From NCBI RefSeq assembly GCF_914767665.1, contig NC_059508.1, positions 26,349,501 through 26,413,500 on the forward strand: DNA of 64,000 nt. Reading direction: 5' to 3'. Positions 1 through 10,293 of the stretch are shown piece by piece. This DNA is from Harmonia axyridis. Taxonomy: Eukaryota > Arthropoda > Insecta > Coleoptera > Coccinellidae. The notes under the pieces are model-generated. The model saw only the letters and a list, made by a program, of their open reading frames with translations, was not told where the DNA came from and made no database searches. Each line of letters starts with the position of its first letter. The stretch's first letter is position 1. The position numbers were made by a program, and so were the translations under genes.

Positions 1-767
1 TCATACATAAATGTTTTTCAAGCCAATTGACCTTATTGATTCCTTCAACCCAAAAAGAAAAATCATGAAGCTGTCATACTTATCGAAATTGTAATAAATC
101 ATGTGTTAAAACTTCTTGGTGTTATTACTGTGTCTTCTCCCCAATGCATTGTGAATCAAATTTGAAACAAATGAATTCCCCCTTTATTTTTGAGAAAAAA
201 AGGTAGTATGAATTTTTTTAACTTACAACTTCTGTTGTGTCGGCAGCACACAATTGCACTTTTCTGTATTGTGGGTTGCTGACTCATAAAATGATTTGAA
301 AATATTGGCAATATGAGCCAATATGGAACGAGCGGTTTTTTATAACAGCAAAAACATTATTATTAATTGGAACTGTTAATGAGAGTGATATACTTTCTTG
401 TTCTCCGCATATTTCGTCGCTATAAACAATAGTATTCGCATTATCGCTAATTTCGATAAGTTTATTGACTTCGCTGTGTGTGGCAAATTAATTCAAGTGT
501 AAGTAACTGATAGAGACAGTAATTAGTTATAAGGTTCAAGAATATCAAGTGCATGACCACTGGTGTGCCATCATTGAGGGATCCCTCCAGGCCTACGAAA
601 GAAAAGGAGCTTTTATATTCAGTTTCTCATTAGCGGAAAATCTGTGAATTGTTTTTGCCATCGCAACATCTATAATAAAAATACAGTCCATACTCGCTCT
701 ACTTATTAAATACAGTGAAGAGCTAACAACTTCTTTCTCTTTTGCAGTCAGGCTATAAATTAGCCTT

Positions 768-2445
768 TTACTGCTCCATCTCAATATAATTCACCTCTGG
801 TGAGCTATTTTGATCTGCTCTAGCAGGTGGCAAAGTTTGTGTAATCATTACACAATCTCTGTGCCAGTAAGGGTTTGGCTCTAATACACACTTCTTAGAG
901 AAGTGCCATCTTCGGTCGTTTGTGTTTCCTAGGAGCTTTTTCATCGTAGTCGCAAGCCTTCCTTATAAAAGGGTTTGCATGATTTTCCATTTCAATGAAG
1001 GTCTTCACGCTCAGATCTTTTAGATGGTCGCCCAGGAATGGTATTTTCAGGTCTTCATGTACCTATCCGTACCTTGCTGACAAACCAAGCTGCATTTACG
1101 GCTGGTCTTAGGATCGTATTCTGCACGACTTGAAGTCTCTGCAGGTGCGTCTTTGCGGCGTATCCCCAAGCCGAACATGCGTAACACATGACCGGCCGGA
1201 TGGTGGCCTTATAAAGAAGAAGCTTGTTGGAAAGAAACATTTTTGTGCTTTTGCAAAGTAGCGGTTGCAACGCTGCCGCTGTTGTCTTTCCCCTTCGTCA
1301 CAGCTGATGTGACGTGTTGGTTCCAAGTGAGCTTTTTGTCAAGTATCACTCCCAGATACTTGGCCTCGTTTTTCCATTACAATCCTCCTACCGAACATTA
1401 CGACGAGTCCGATGGGATCTATTTTCTTTCGGCTAAAAAAAACTGCTTCGATCTTCTCAGGGTTTCTTGTAGGTACTTCGTTGCCATTTTGGGACACCAA
1501 GAACTGGCAAGAAAGGCGGTATCGTCAGCGTAAAGTGCCATGGAGTTTTTCACCGTTTTTGGCATTTCGGATACATATATTGTGAAAAATATTGGAGACA
1601 GCAGAGATCCTTGCGGAACTCCGGCTGAAAGAGACCTCTCTGAAGACAATACTCCGTCAAATCTGGCTCTAAACTTGCGAGAATGCAGGTAAGAAGCTAA
1701 AAGTTGGACCATGGAGAGTGGGAAACCTGCCGTAAGCAGTTTGTATAGCAGTCCTTTGGGCCGTACTTTATCAAACGATTTGGCTACATCCAAAAACACA
1801 GCAACTGTGACTTGTTTCCGGTTATATCCATCCGTGATTGGTTCCACTACTCGGAGCACTTGTTGCACAGTGGAATGTTGGCTTTAAAAACCGAACTGTT
1901 CCTACTGTATGATATTCTTTTCTTTCGTTATTGTGTTGAATCTTTAGCATTGACTATATTCGTCAGTGCTACTAAAGCTTTTCGAGGGAGGTTCCGCAAC
2001 GTCAAGTTAGTAATGCCGTCCGGTCCTGGTGCCGTTCTCACTTTACTCGACATAATAGTGTTCTGGATTTCCTGAACGGTTCGAAACCAATAGCTTCCGT
2101 TGATTCATTTTTCACTTTGCGGTTGACGTCCTCAATGTGGTCCAATTCCGCATAGTTGTAACTACAGCTGCATTGGCGTTGGAGGTTATCTGCGAAAGCT
2201 TCAGACTTTTCTTCTGGAAAGTATACCATTCCTCGTAAACCGTGAATCGGCGGGGTTGGTTTCCTATCTGAGTGCAATGCTTTGGCCATCCGCCAAACAC
2301 TGTTGTCTTCTGTGGAAAGAGAAAGTAGTTTCTCTTCCCAACTATCATTCCGGACCTTTCTGAGAGCCTCCTTGACTCTATCGTTGAGCTAGAGTGCTTC
2401 TCTCTGATAAGCTCCGCCATCAATAGGTTATTACCACCAATAACA
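768..2445 (-). pseudogene. Jockey-like LINE reverse transcriptase relic, copy 1
   Basis: This is a decayed non-LTR retrotransposon ORF2 fragment. Reading on the minus strand, it shows APGPDGIT, the RT block FLDVAKSFDKV, AGVPQGSLLSP, the catalytic YADDTAF, and the C-terminal stretch LQRLQVVQN. The order and wording fit the Jockey group. The frame is broken several times: after the PDG block, before VFLDVAK, and after YADD. No endonuclease domain is present, so it is a 5'-truncated dead copy. After the LQRLQVVQN block the coding-like signal continues in shifted frames to about position 768. It lies downstream of H1 on the same strand and has no evident role in histone expression. The same relic is at 16800-18477 (+) and 45103-46780 (-). 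Confidence 0.85.
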
Positions 2446-2534
2446 CCCAAGAATCGCTCGAATTTCATGTTTTCTATTTTCAGCTGTTTGAAATGCAGGA
2501 ATAAGAAAAAACCTTCTAATTTTACACAGACATC

Positions 2535-2758
2535 CTAAAGGACTAATGAACACGTAGGTACCTTTCATTTTGCAAACACAGAACCTTTCAGAAACTATAA
2601 TTGATCATTTCAAAGAGCGATTTAACGAGCACACATATATAGGTATTAAATATGAATAACAAATATTAATCGCTCTTTGAAATGATCAATTATAGTTTCT
2701 GAAACGTTTATTTGTGATTGCAAAGTGATAGATACTTACGTATCAATTAGTCCTTCAG
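2535..2758. repeat. Palindromic MITE-like hairpin, copy 1
   Basis: A perfect 37-bp inverted repeat (2586-2622 against 2668-2704) flanks a 45-nt loop. The pairing continues outward imperfectly, from AAGGACTAAT at about 2535 to ATTAGTCCTT at about 2758, giving a fold-back unit of about 220 bp. There is no coding capacity. This is the form of a small non-autonomous foldback/MITE. A transcribed hairpin is also possible. The perfect inner arms contrast with the imperfect outer arms. Confidence 0.75.
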
Positions 2759-2934
2759 AAAGTATGTGTGAAATTAGCAGCCTTATATTATTCATTCGGT
2801 ACCTGCATTTGTCCGATTTATTGTTACGTGAATATTGGCATTTTTTCGATATTCCGCTTGAATTATATATTTATTTGAAGTACCTATATGTATTCGGTAA
2901 TGATTGATTGCAAGTACTGACTTTGTTTTAAAGG

Positions 2935-3239
2935 TAAAAAAACCTGACCCGCCACCTCTTGTCCACATGTTTTTGGATAAGAACAAGATCTATGTTAAAA
3001 CTGTCGAAATCAAAATCAGGATAGATATTTTTCAGGGGGACACGCAGAGTCTCTTCTGGTTTTGTTTGGCGCTAAACCTACTGAGAAGCCAGTTAGATAC
3101 ATCGACGACCTCAAGCTCTACTCCGCTAACGACGAGCAATTGGGAAATGTGGTAGCGTTCTTTGGGGCTATCGGAATGAAGCCGGGGAAAGATGAATGTG
3201 CCGTGGTTCAGGCGAAGAGAGAAGTCAAGTACAATTAAT
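2935..3239 (+). pseudogene. Second non-LTR reverse transcriptase relic, copy 1
   Basis: The plus strand encodes IFQGDTQSLFWFCLALN (an RT block equivalent to RGIFQGDSLSPLWFCLALN in LINE polymerases). After a shift of frame and a deletion it reads YIDDLKLYSANDEQLG, the catalytic-site block, and then GMKPGKDECAV. The region between the two RT blocks is missing. This differs from the Jockey relic next to it and lies on the opposite strand, so it is a separate insertion. It ends about 350 bases from the stop codon of H1. It is dead and I cannot place it in a clade. Confidence 0.7.
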
Positions 3240-3521
3240 AGGGGACAGATCTGGTCGGCACGCAGAACCTGACGATACAAGAATGCCAGAGTCTTTCATC
3301 TACTTCAGAGCACATCAAGCCCTAAGATCCCTGAAATGAAATGAAGAACATTTTCAAGGCAAAATTTGTAAAAAAAATTTTTGTAGTCTCATTCTAAAAT
3401 AAATTGAAGGACAACAATCAATACGGTAAGGACTTTCGGTTTCAAGGTGGACAGAGAAATGGGGAATCAGAAAAATTGGAGAACAAGATGAATATTTCAA
3501 ATTTGATCGATAATTTTTGAA

Positions 3522-3537
3522 GGTCCTGAGAAGGACC
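3522..3537 (-). terminator. Histone 3' stem-loop of H1 copy 1
   Basis: A 6-bp stem with a 4-nt loop (GGTCCT TCTC AGGACC on the minus strand) lies 51 bases beyond the H1 stop codon. It matches the metazoan histone mRNA 3'-end processing hairpin bound by SLBP, and marks H1 as a replication-dependent, normally non-polyadenylated histone gene. Confidence 0.93.
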
Positions 3538-3588
3538 GATTAGTTAGACGAACCATTCTCATCACAACAGTAATTTTTATATATTTAT

Positions 3589-4254
3589 TCACTTCTTCTT
3601 CTTCAAAGGTGCTGCTTTTTTCGGAGTTGCCACAGACTTGACTGATTTGGGTTTTGGAGCTTTCGGTTTCTTAGTTGGCGATTTCGCAATCTTCTTAGCT
3701 TTAGAAGGGGACTTGGCGGCTTTGGGGCTCTTCTTCTCGGTTGTTGCAACTGCTTTCTTCGTTTTCGTTACAGCGGCTTGTTTTTTGGCAACAGTAGACT
3801 TCTTTTTCTTCTTGTCGGTCACCACAGCTGATGCCGAAGTGGATTTTTTAAGATCATCTTTGGACTTGGAGGTGGCTTTTTTAATCACTTTCTTCTGGGA
3901 TCCCGATGTCGAACCACCAGCTGCCAATTTGAACGAACCAGATGCGCCTTTTCCTTTTGTCTGAACTAAAGATCCAGATTGCACAGCTGATTTGAGGTAT
4001 TTCTTAATGAAAGGAGCCAATTTTTCCGAATCTACTTTATAGTTGGAAGCTATAAATTTCTTGATGGCCTGCAATGACGATCCACTTCTTTCTTTCAAAT
4101 CTTTGATGGCGTTATTAACCATCTCTGAAGTCGGAGGATGGTTGGGTTTGGCCTGTTTCGCGGTCGCAGTCTTTTTCTCGGATTTCTTCGCAGTTTTCGC
4201 ACCGATTGGAACGGACGCACCGCTTTGTTGCACCTCTGTATCGGCAGAAGACAT
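3589..4254 (-). CDS. H1: Linker histone H1, copy 1
   Basis: A 221-residue linker histone that binds nucleosome entry/exit DNA and compacts chromatin. Residues about 1-38 form a short N-tail. About 39-112 are the winged-helix H15 globular domain, starting HPPTSEMVNNAI and including SLQAIKKFIASNY and the GKGASGSFKL end. The rest is a Lys/Ala/Pro-rich tail with SPKA, SPSK and SPTK motifs of the CDK-phosphorylated type. There is no intron. The start is the first ATG in a clean frame, and the stop is followed by a histone 3' hairpin. A TATATA sequence lies 30-40 bases before the ATG. Two other copies (14991-15656 and 47924-48589) encode the same protein, so all three look functional. The opposite-strand frames here are shadows. 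Confidence 0.97.
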   Translation of the reverse strand: MSSADTEVQQSGASVPIGAKTAKKSEKKTATAKQAKPNHPPTSEMVNNAIKDLKERSGSSLQAIKKFIASNYKVDSEKLAPFIKKYLKSAVQSGSLVQTKGKGASGSFKLAAGGSTSGSQKKVIKKATSKSKDDLKKSTSASAVVTDKKKKKSTVAKKQAAVTKTKKAVATTEKKSPKAAKSPSKAKKIAKSPTKKPKAPKPKSVKSVATPKKAAPLKKKK

Positions 4255-5790
4255 TATCGTGATAATTGATGAAATCGTTACAGTGTATATATTTCAAAAA
4301 CGTTAGATACACTTTCTGCAGGAAAAATACTGAAAATTAATGCATTAAAACTGAAGTCGACGGAACTTTGGCTAGAAATGTATGAATATGAGGATTATTT
4401 CGAGCAAAATGCTCAATTGATCAATCCTTGAAATTTCCGAATGGAAAAATCAAAAATAGAAAATTTCTGCACCATCTCGTCTAGAAATATTCCCGGAAAA
4501 TTTCCCATAATCGATAATACACGACATTCGAAAGAAGGAATGTGAATTCCGGTATAAAACGCTATCGTTAACAAAGGTGGTCCTTCGAGCCGGAGTATTG
4601 GCCTCAGTTTTCTCCATGTAATTTGATTAATAGGAAATATAATCAATTGTATTTCAGGGAACGTAAATTGTTCGAATTTTCGTTAATTCAAAGCATACTT
4701 GATATAATCGATAACTTTCCTACAATTAGGGTTATTATAGTTCTGAAAGTGGCGAGTCGGTAGGGTGATCTAGTGTGGATGAATCTTCTAACTGTTCAAT
4801 GAAGACAATTTTAAATCAACTCGTGAGAAATAACAGACAGGAAAGGATAATAATCGTATTTTGGAGCAGGCTGGAAATGTAGCTGATTGTTCATAAATTC
4901 ATAGAAAAGCTTTTCCGCTAAATAATGCCGTAATACAAAAGCGCGTTCGGAAAAAGTAGTCAATCTAATATGAAAACTCGATTAATGTTAGACACGCACT
5001 AACGGATGAATTACCTGAAGAACGAATCATACAAATTAATAGTTTGAAAAAAAAAAGGATAATATAAAATCTCCATAAAAAAAAACAATTTGTAATTCCA
5101 TACTGGAAGCAGGAATCAGCGAATGATATAAATGGGAACCAGCGATATCGTGCAAACAAAACTATATTACCTCATTTAATTAAGATATCAAATAATTCAG
5201 TAAGTAAACTACTTTTAATAATTCAAGTGAAATAGTAAATTGTTAATTCTGCACTTCAAACATGTGAAACTTAAGTAACACGGGAGAGTATAAATCTCAA
5301 GTATAATATTGACAGTCCAATGGGCACTGGAAGAATGTCTAGGTAAAGTTGCTTCACACGCCACTCATTATTATTATTATATTATAATAATATTGTATTA
5401 TAAATATATTATAATGGATATGGAATGTCTTGATGATGAGTCTGATAACTCACTGGCAGATTGAATGGTCATAGAATCGAAAGTATAAATTTCCATCAAC
5501 TCGTCATTAAGCTGAACGATGAAGAGAGCCTGAAATGTTTATGATGATGAGTACATACTGGCAGATTTAATTTTTATTGTTATTAACGGTCATAATAGTG
5601 CCGTAATGTAATTTTCCATAAATCTGTTATTGAAGAAAAGAAGAAAGAAAGAGGTGAGCAATGAAGAATATTTGCAGGTTTATGCAATGTTATTGTTGAT
5701 CGGAGTAATGAAATATACAGCGAAAACAAGATCCCTATATGAAGAATAAGGAATATTGTTCAAAAAGCATTAATACAAAGATGTGCCACG
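4255..5790. other. H1 upstream spacer, no gene seen (copy 1)
   Basis: AT-rich spacer upstream of H1. A TATA-like TATAAAAC at about 4553 reads away from H1, so a divergent promoter is possible, but no gene follows it. A run of ATT/ATA triplets at about 5368-5414 is low-complexity. I see no coding signature. Confidence 0.6.
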
Positions 5791-5799
5791 TCCCCGACA

Positions 5800-6006
5800 C
5801 TTGTTAACAATATAGAACAGAAATGAACATCTGAACACTCATTAGTGGGTTTGGTAGAGTTATCCGGACGCCAAGGCATCAAGGATAACCCTCTTTTTGA
5901 TCAATGGGGGTAAACGACCTTCCGTAAGATATTCACGGTTCCCAAAATCACAGCCTTCTGCATCCATGTGATCGTGTTCTTAGGCAGATTCAGCTCCTTG
6001 AGATAA

Positions 6007-6010
<4 letters not shown>
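5800..6010 (-). pseudogene. LINE C-terminal tail fragment, copy 1
   Basis: The minus strand reads LKELNLPKNTITWMQKAVIL then GTVNILRKVV before a stop. This resembles the short conserved tail (…QKAVIL.T..I.RK…) found at the end of some insect LINE polyproteins, recalled from memory. The fragment is cut at its 5' end exactly at the (AT)n tract. Related tails occur at 7085-7290 and 12395-12530. It is a relic and its clade is uncertain. Confidence 0.45.

Positions 6011-6100
<90 letters not shown>
6011..6100. repeat. (AT)n tract at the end of segment A copy 1
   Basis: About 90 bases of uninterrupted AT dinucleotide. It marks the boundary between segment A and the histone core. All three A copies end at such a tract, so it is a candidate breakpoint of the inverted duplication. 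Confidence 0.95.
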
Positions 6101-6102
<2 letters not shown>

Positions 6103-6160
6103 TGAATCTATTAAGGGAATTCGACTGATAAGAAGGATTTCAGTTTTACTCTTTATTCAT

Positions 6161-6198
6161 ACCAAGCTTTCGGAACTGGTTGGTTCCTTCCTCAGGGT
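6161..6198 (-). ncRNA. Minimal hammerhead-like ribozyme motif beside PLE relic
   Basis: Minus strand, 5' to 3': ACC (6198-6196), core CUGAGGA (6195-6189), a stem II pairing GGAAC with GUUCC, core GAAA (6171-6168), GCUU as a 2-bp stem III ending at the cleavable U (6164), then GGU closing a 3-bp stem I. Type I hammerheads with very short stem III are known from Penelope-like elements. The motif lies about 290 bases downstream of the PLE fragment on the same strand, where such a terminal repeat is expected. Stem I is short, so activity is doubtful. Confidence 0.55.
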
Positions 6199-6487
6199 TA
6201 CTACAATTTTAACAATTAAAATTAAAATTACATATACAAAAAGAACTATCCCAAATCTTTAAAAACAGTCACAGAATTTGAGGTTGTCTCCTTAATAAGT
6301 TAAAATTCATCAATTAACGCAAATTTTTAAGTAAATTAGTCTCAAATACTCTATCAGTTGGATTAATCTTTCTTTGTCAATTGGATGTGAAGTATAAACA
6401 GTGTGTCTAACCTAACTTAATTATTTTCTTTGGTACATATCACAGAATCGCATCGCGTCAACTTTGGTTTACTTTTTCTTCTTATTT

Positions 6488-6814
6488 TTATTCGTCTAGT
6501 GGTCCATCATAGAATCGTTCCCGGTTTGGATATGTTAACAGGAACGTGTAAACATTGCTTAATCTTTGTACGTCAGTTTTTTTATTTATTGGATTTTCTT
6601 GATTTCTTATGTTGATCATTTCTTGTATCAGTCTTTTATTATATTTACCTTCCGTACATAATACTTCTGTATTTTCAAAATCAATTTTATGATCCTTTTT
6701 CATTGAGTGTACAGCTAAAGCACATCGTGGGTTCATTGGCCGGATATCACTCTTATGTAACGTTAATCGACTCTTTAACCATTGAGATGTCTGTCCCACA
6801 TAGGTGTGGGACAT
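6488..6814 (-). pseudogene. Penelope-like element fragment, GIY-YIG endonuclease end
   Basis: The 108-residue frame contains TYVGQTSQWLKSRL, CALAVHSMKKDHKIDF and YNKRLIQEMINIRNQ. This is the usual layout of the C-terminal GIY-YIG nuclease of Penelope-like retroelements (YVGQT block, then H…H-K-IDF, then the E-containing KRLI.E). The upstream half, including the GIY side and all of the reverse transcriptase, is missing. The strand upstream of the first Met is frame-shifted and has a stop. It is a 5'-truncated dead copy, associated with the hammerhead-like motif at 6161-6198. Confidence 0.75.
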
Positions 6815-6872
6815 ATACTATTTTTACATGTTTTGTGGTTGCCACGTTTTTGACTGTTTTCTATTGCTATTG

Positions 6873-6914
6873 TAGTCCTGAAGATGGTCCCCATCGGGAT
6901 CGAAACGTCGACTA
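6873..6914 (+). ncRNA. Hammerhead-like ribozyme motif, PLE type
   Basis: Plus strand: UAGUC (6873-6877), core CUGAAGA (6878-6884), one extra U, a 6-bp stem II GGUCCC/GGGAUC around loop CAUC, core GAAA (6902-6905), CGUC with cleavage expected after 6909, then GACUA (6910-6914), which pairs with UAGUC as a 5-bp stem I. Stem III is reduced to 1-2 pairs. AATAAA follows soon after (about 6920). The extra U between core and stem II departs from the canonical form. It opposes the PLE fragment in strand, so it belongs to a different insertion. Confidence 0.55.
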
Positions 6915-7013
6915 AATGAAATAAAGAAGAATGAAATTATAACACTTATCAATTTTCCTACACCCCTTATCATACTTATAACTATTGTTGTATATTGGGA
7001 ATTAAAAATTGTT

Positions 7014-7014
7014 G

Positions 7015-7090
<76 letters not shown>
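7014..7090. repeat. (AT)n tract followed by poly-T
   Basis: About 45 bases of AT dinucleotide followed by a run of about 30 T. This is consistent with a 3' tail of a minus-strand retroelement fragment abutting a microsatellite. Confidence 0.9.
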
Positions 7091-7092
<2 letters not shown>

Positions 7093-7290
7093 CAACCTAA
7101 TAGGGTTTGGCTGTCGATAATGCCGGATCGGTCGGATCAAGACATTTATCAGCTGGTGGTCAGGAAACTTCGGACTATTCGGGTGGTCCATAAGATGACC
7201 TCCTTCTGTGCTTTTTCAATCAGTTTTTCGTCAAGTCCCAGCCTTTCCGTGTTTTCCGCCAGATGCTTTTCAACAAGTCCATTGGTGGTG
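7085..7290 (-). pseudogene. LINE C-terminal tail fragment
   Basis: Minus-strand translation gives TNGLVEKHLAENTERLGL, then KLIEKAQKEVILWTTRIVRS and a stop. It clearly matches the fragment at 12395-12530 (GLVEMHLTGNTAKLGL, LIEKAQKEMILWTTRIVRSF), so both come from one family. Only the extreme C-terminus is present. It is bounded by AT tracts on both sides (7014-7060 and 7433-7475). Confidence 0.5.
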
Positions 7291-7431
7291 ATGATGAGAG
7301 GAAGAATTGTTGTTGAGGTAAGATGGTTTATTTCCTTCAGCTCAAAAGCGAGGTCATGATATTTGACAATTTTTTCAGTATGCGCTTTGTCAGCATTATC
7401 ATCCGCTGGTATGGTTATGGTTATGGTATGG

Positions 7432-7432
<1 letters not shown>

Positions 7433-7475
<43 letters not shown>
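7433..7475. repeat. (AT)n tract
   Basis: About 43 bases of AT dinucleotide. The short open frame across it is an artefact of the repeat. Confidence 0.93.
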
Positions 7476-7477
<2 letters not shown>

Positions 7478-7562
7478 CTTAGACGCAATAATGGTCGTGA
7501 TTTATACAGAATGATTTCTCAGGGAATCGGTGTGAACACCAAAAAAATACTCTGTTTTCTTT

Positions 7563-7600
7563 GCCGAGCTTTCGGATTTTATTCAATCCATCCTCAGGGC
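7563..7600 (-). ncRNA. Minimal hammerhead-like ribozyme motif
   Basis: Minus strand: GCC (7600-7598), core CUGAGGA (7597-7591), stem II GGAUU/AAUCC, core GAAA (7573-7570), GCUC with the expected cleavage after C at 7566, then GGC (7565-7563) pairing with GCC. Same plan as the motif at 6161-6198 but with a different stem II sequence. The stem is therefore kept by compensation rather than by identity. Stem I is only 3 bp. Confidence 0.55.
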
Positions 7601-7651
7601 TTCTACAAGATATCAACAAAAATTATCAGTTACAATAAAGAGAAAAAATAA

Positions 7652-7657
<6 letters not shown>

Positions 7658-7690
<33 letters not shown>
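7658..7690. repeat. (AT)n tract
   Basis: About 33 bases of AT dinucleotide, followed by unassigned sequence to about 7940. Confidence 0.9.
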
Positions 7691-7693
<3 letters not shown>

Positions 7694-7943
7694 CCCATCG
7701 GTTCATATTTGACACCCTTATGAGAGATAAGTTCAACGGTTGATATATATGTTTTTTCTTTGTAAATATAATATGGATTGTACCGTGTGTGAAATATTGT
7801 GCAATACGGGATAGGAATGAGAAAATTGGCTTCTCGATTAGAAAATGTGTGATCTCGTTATACGCGGAGGGGATTAACTTAGCGAGAATTATCAACTCAA
7901 ACGGGTGGGATGAACGGAACTTCTTCTTCTTGATAGTGCCAAT

Positions 7944-8593
7944 CCGTTATCGGATATTGGAGACCATTCTGGCTATTGTGACCTTATTCACTGTTGCACG
8001 AAACAGTCCAATTGTTGTTTCCCAGAACCAGACCCTCAAATTTCTGAGCCACGAAATTCTCCTCCTGCCGGGACCTCTCCTTCCCCCAACCATGCCCTGC
8101 TGTATAAGCTGGAGAAGGCTGTATCTTTGTTCATTCCGCATGATGTGGCCCAAGTACTCCAGTTTCCTCCTCTTCACGGTGTCAACAATTTCAGTTTTCT
8201 TGTTGACTAATATTAGAACCCTCTCATTGGTCATGTGCTCTGTCCAATTGATTCGGAGTATTCTTCTGTAGAGCCACATCTCGAATACTTCAAGCCTCTT
8301 ACACGAAGCTTCAGTAAGCGTCCATGACTCCACCCATACAGAAGCACAGGAAAGACATAGCACTTCAGAAGTCGTATTTTGGTCTTCTTGTTCAGGTCCT
8401 GAATCGTGAAAAGTTTTTTCATTTTAATGGAAGCTGCTCTTGCCTTTTCAATCCTACAGCGGATTTCCCTCGAATGATCCCATGCCGAGGTACGAAATTG
8501 TTTCGACTCTTTACCATTCTGTTGTCGATGTAAAGTTGATGAACGGAACGCGCAGAAGAAATAATTATATATCTTATCGCCGCCTACCGTCAT
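7944..8593 (-). pseudogene. RTE-like LINE 3' end relic
   Basis: The minus strand first reads EIRCRIEKARAASIKMKKL and TKIRLLKCYVFPVLLYG. After a frameshift near 8340-8360 it reads VESWTLTEASCKRLEVFEMW, LYRRILRINWTEHMTNERVL, KLEYLGHIMR and GRRGPGRRRISWL. These are the thumb and C-terminal blocks of RTE-like insect LINE polymerases (LLYG.ESWTL…, RKLEYLGHI.R). The RT palm and the endonuclease are absent, so it is a 5'-truncated dead copy. It lies between the PLE debris and the H4 3' end. Confidence 0.75.
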
Positions 8594-8599
8594 CGATTC

Positions 8600-9014
8600 T
8601 GTGAAAATATTTTATGGAATAATTTATATAAGCCCATTTCTTAATTTGTTCAAATTGATAAAATAAGGTGGCAATAAAATTTGGATGAGAAATGTTACTC
8701 CTAGTGCACTACTAACCAAATGCTTATAAACTTGAATAGATAACACTTTTGTTTGTCCTCGGAATATTTTTACATTTTGCGATCGTATGTTCACAGCAAT
8801 TCCAAGTAAAAAAAAAATTAATAAATAATATTTATAGTTAGGTGAATGAAAATGTTAGCTGTTTACCCTTAACGCTGAATTCCAAAAGAATTATCTCGCC
8901 ATAGTAATTTGGTTGCCCATCTCACGGACAGGCTTAGGCTTTGTGGGAATTTTGTTTGCTTTCGGATTGTATGATATTTGTGTAATGGAAAAAACGAGAA
9001 AAAGTTAACTTTGT
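8600..9014. other. Spacer downstream of H4, nothing recognised
   Basis: AT-rich spacer between the LINE relic and the H4 3' hairpin. No gene, repeat or RNA signature seen. Confidence 0.6.
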
Positions 9015-9030
9015 GGTCCTGAAAAGGACC
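9015..9030 (-). terminator. Histone 3' stem-loop of H4
   Basis: Minus strand GGTCCT TTTC AGGACC, a 6-bp stem and 4-nt loop about 26 bases past the H4 stop codon: the SLBP-type histone mRNA 3'-end signal. Confidence 0.95.
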
Positions 9031-9055
9031 GATAGCAATATTTCGATGGTGAAAT

Positions 9056-9983
<928 letters not shown>

Positions 9984-10009
9984 GCATCTTTTTCACAAAG
10001 TTTAAAATC

Positions 10010-10025
10010 GGTTCTTTTCAGAACC
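10010..10025 (+). terminator. Histone 3' stem-loop of H3
   Basis: GGTTCT TTTC AGAACC, a 6-bp stem with 4-nt loop downstream of the H3 stop. The sequence is the same as the H2B hairpin and differs from those of H4 and H1 by compensated base pairs. Confidence 0.95.
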
Positions 10026-10293
10026 ACAACTTTTTTTTTTTACATTTATACAATTGATTGATTTCTTATAAGGTATCCCAAATTAAAGATCCGATATCAA
10101 TAGTGCAATATAACCTTACTTAATTTCTTCCAACAAAATGCGTTACGAATTTCAATTTTGATTATGGATTTTCCATCAGTCTTTTGATATCCTCTATATC
10201 TTGGCGCAATAGCTTATTTTAAGCTGGAAGCAAATTATGCCGTCTTATTTCCAATTCGATCATTCAACTGCAAAAGATTCTGATGACCAGCAT

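Larger units (their letters stand above)
1..6010. repeat. Segment A, copy 1 (large duplicated block carrying H1 on the minus strand)
   Basis: This block recurs inverted at 13234-19245 (paired positions sum to 19245) and directly at about 44336-50346 (offset 44335, becoming 44336 after a 1-base poly-A length change near 5046). It holds a LINE relic, a palindromic MITE, an RT relic, H1 and a LINE tail, and ends at an (AT)n tract in all three copies. Copies 2 and 3 share variants absent from copy 1. For example, the LINE relic has Val where copies 2 and 3 have Gly just before the AVFLDVAKSFDK motif. Copy 1 is therefore the more diverged one. The first 580 bases hold nothing I recognise. Confidence 0.95.

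Noticed and set aside
3638..3964. 108-residue frame opposite H1 (also at 15281-15607 and 47973-48299)
   Set aside because: It is an antisense shadow of the Lys/Ala-rich H1 tail, with Phe/Leu-rich composition and no start context.
4545..4565. TATAAAAC pointing away from H1 as the promoter of another histone gene
   Set aside because: No coding frame, histone motif or 3' hairpin follows it in any of the three segment A copies.
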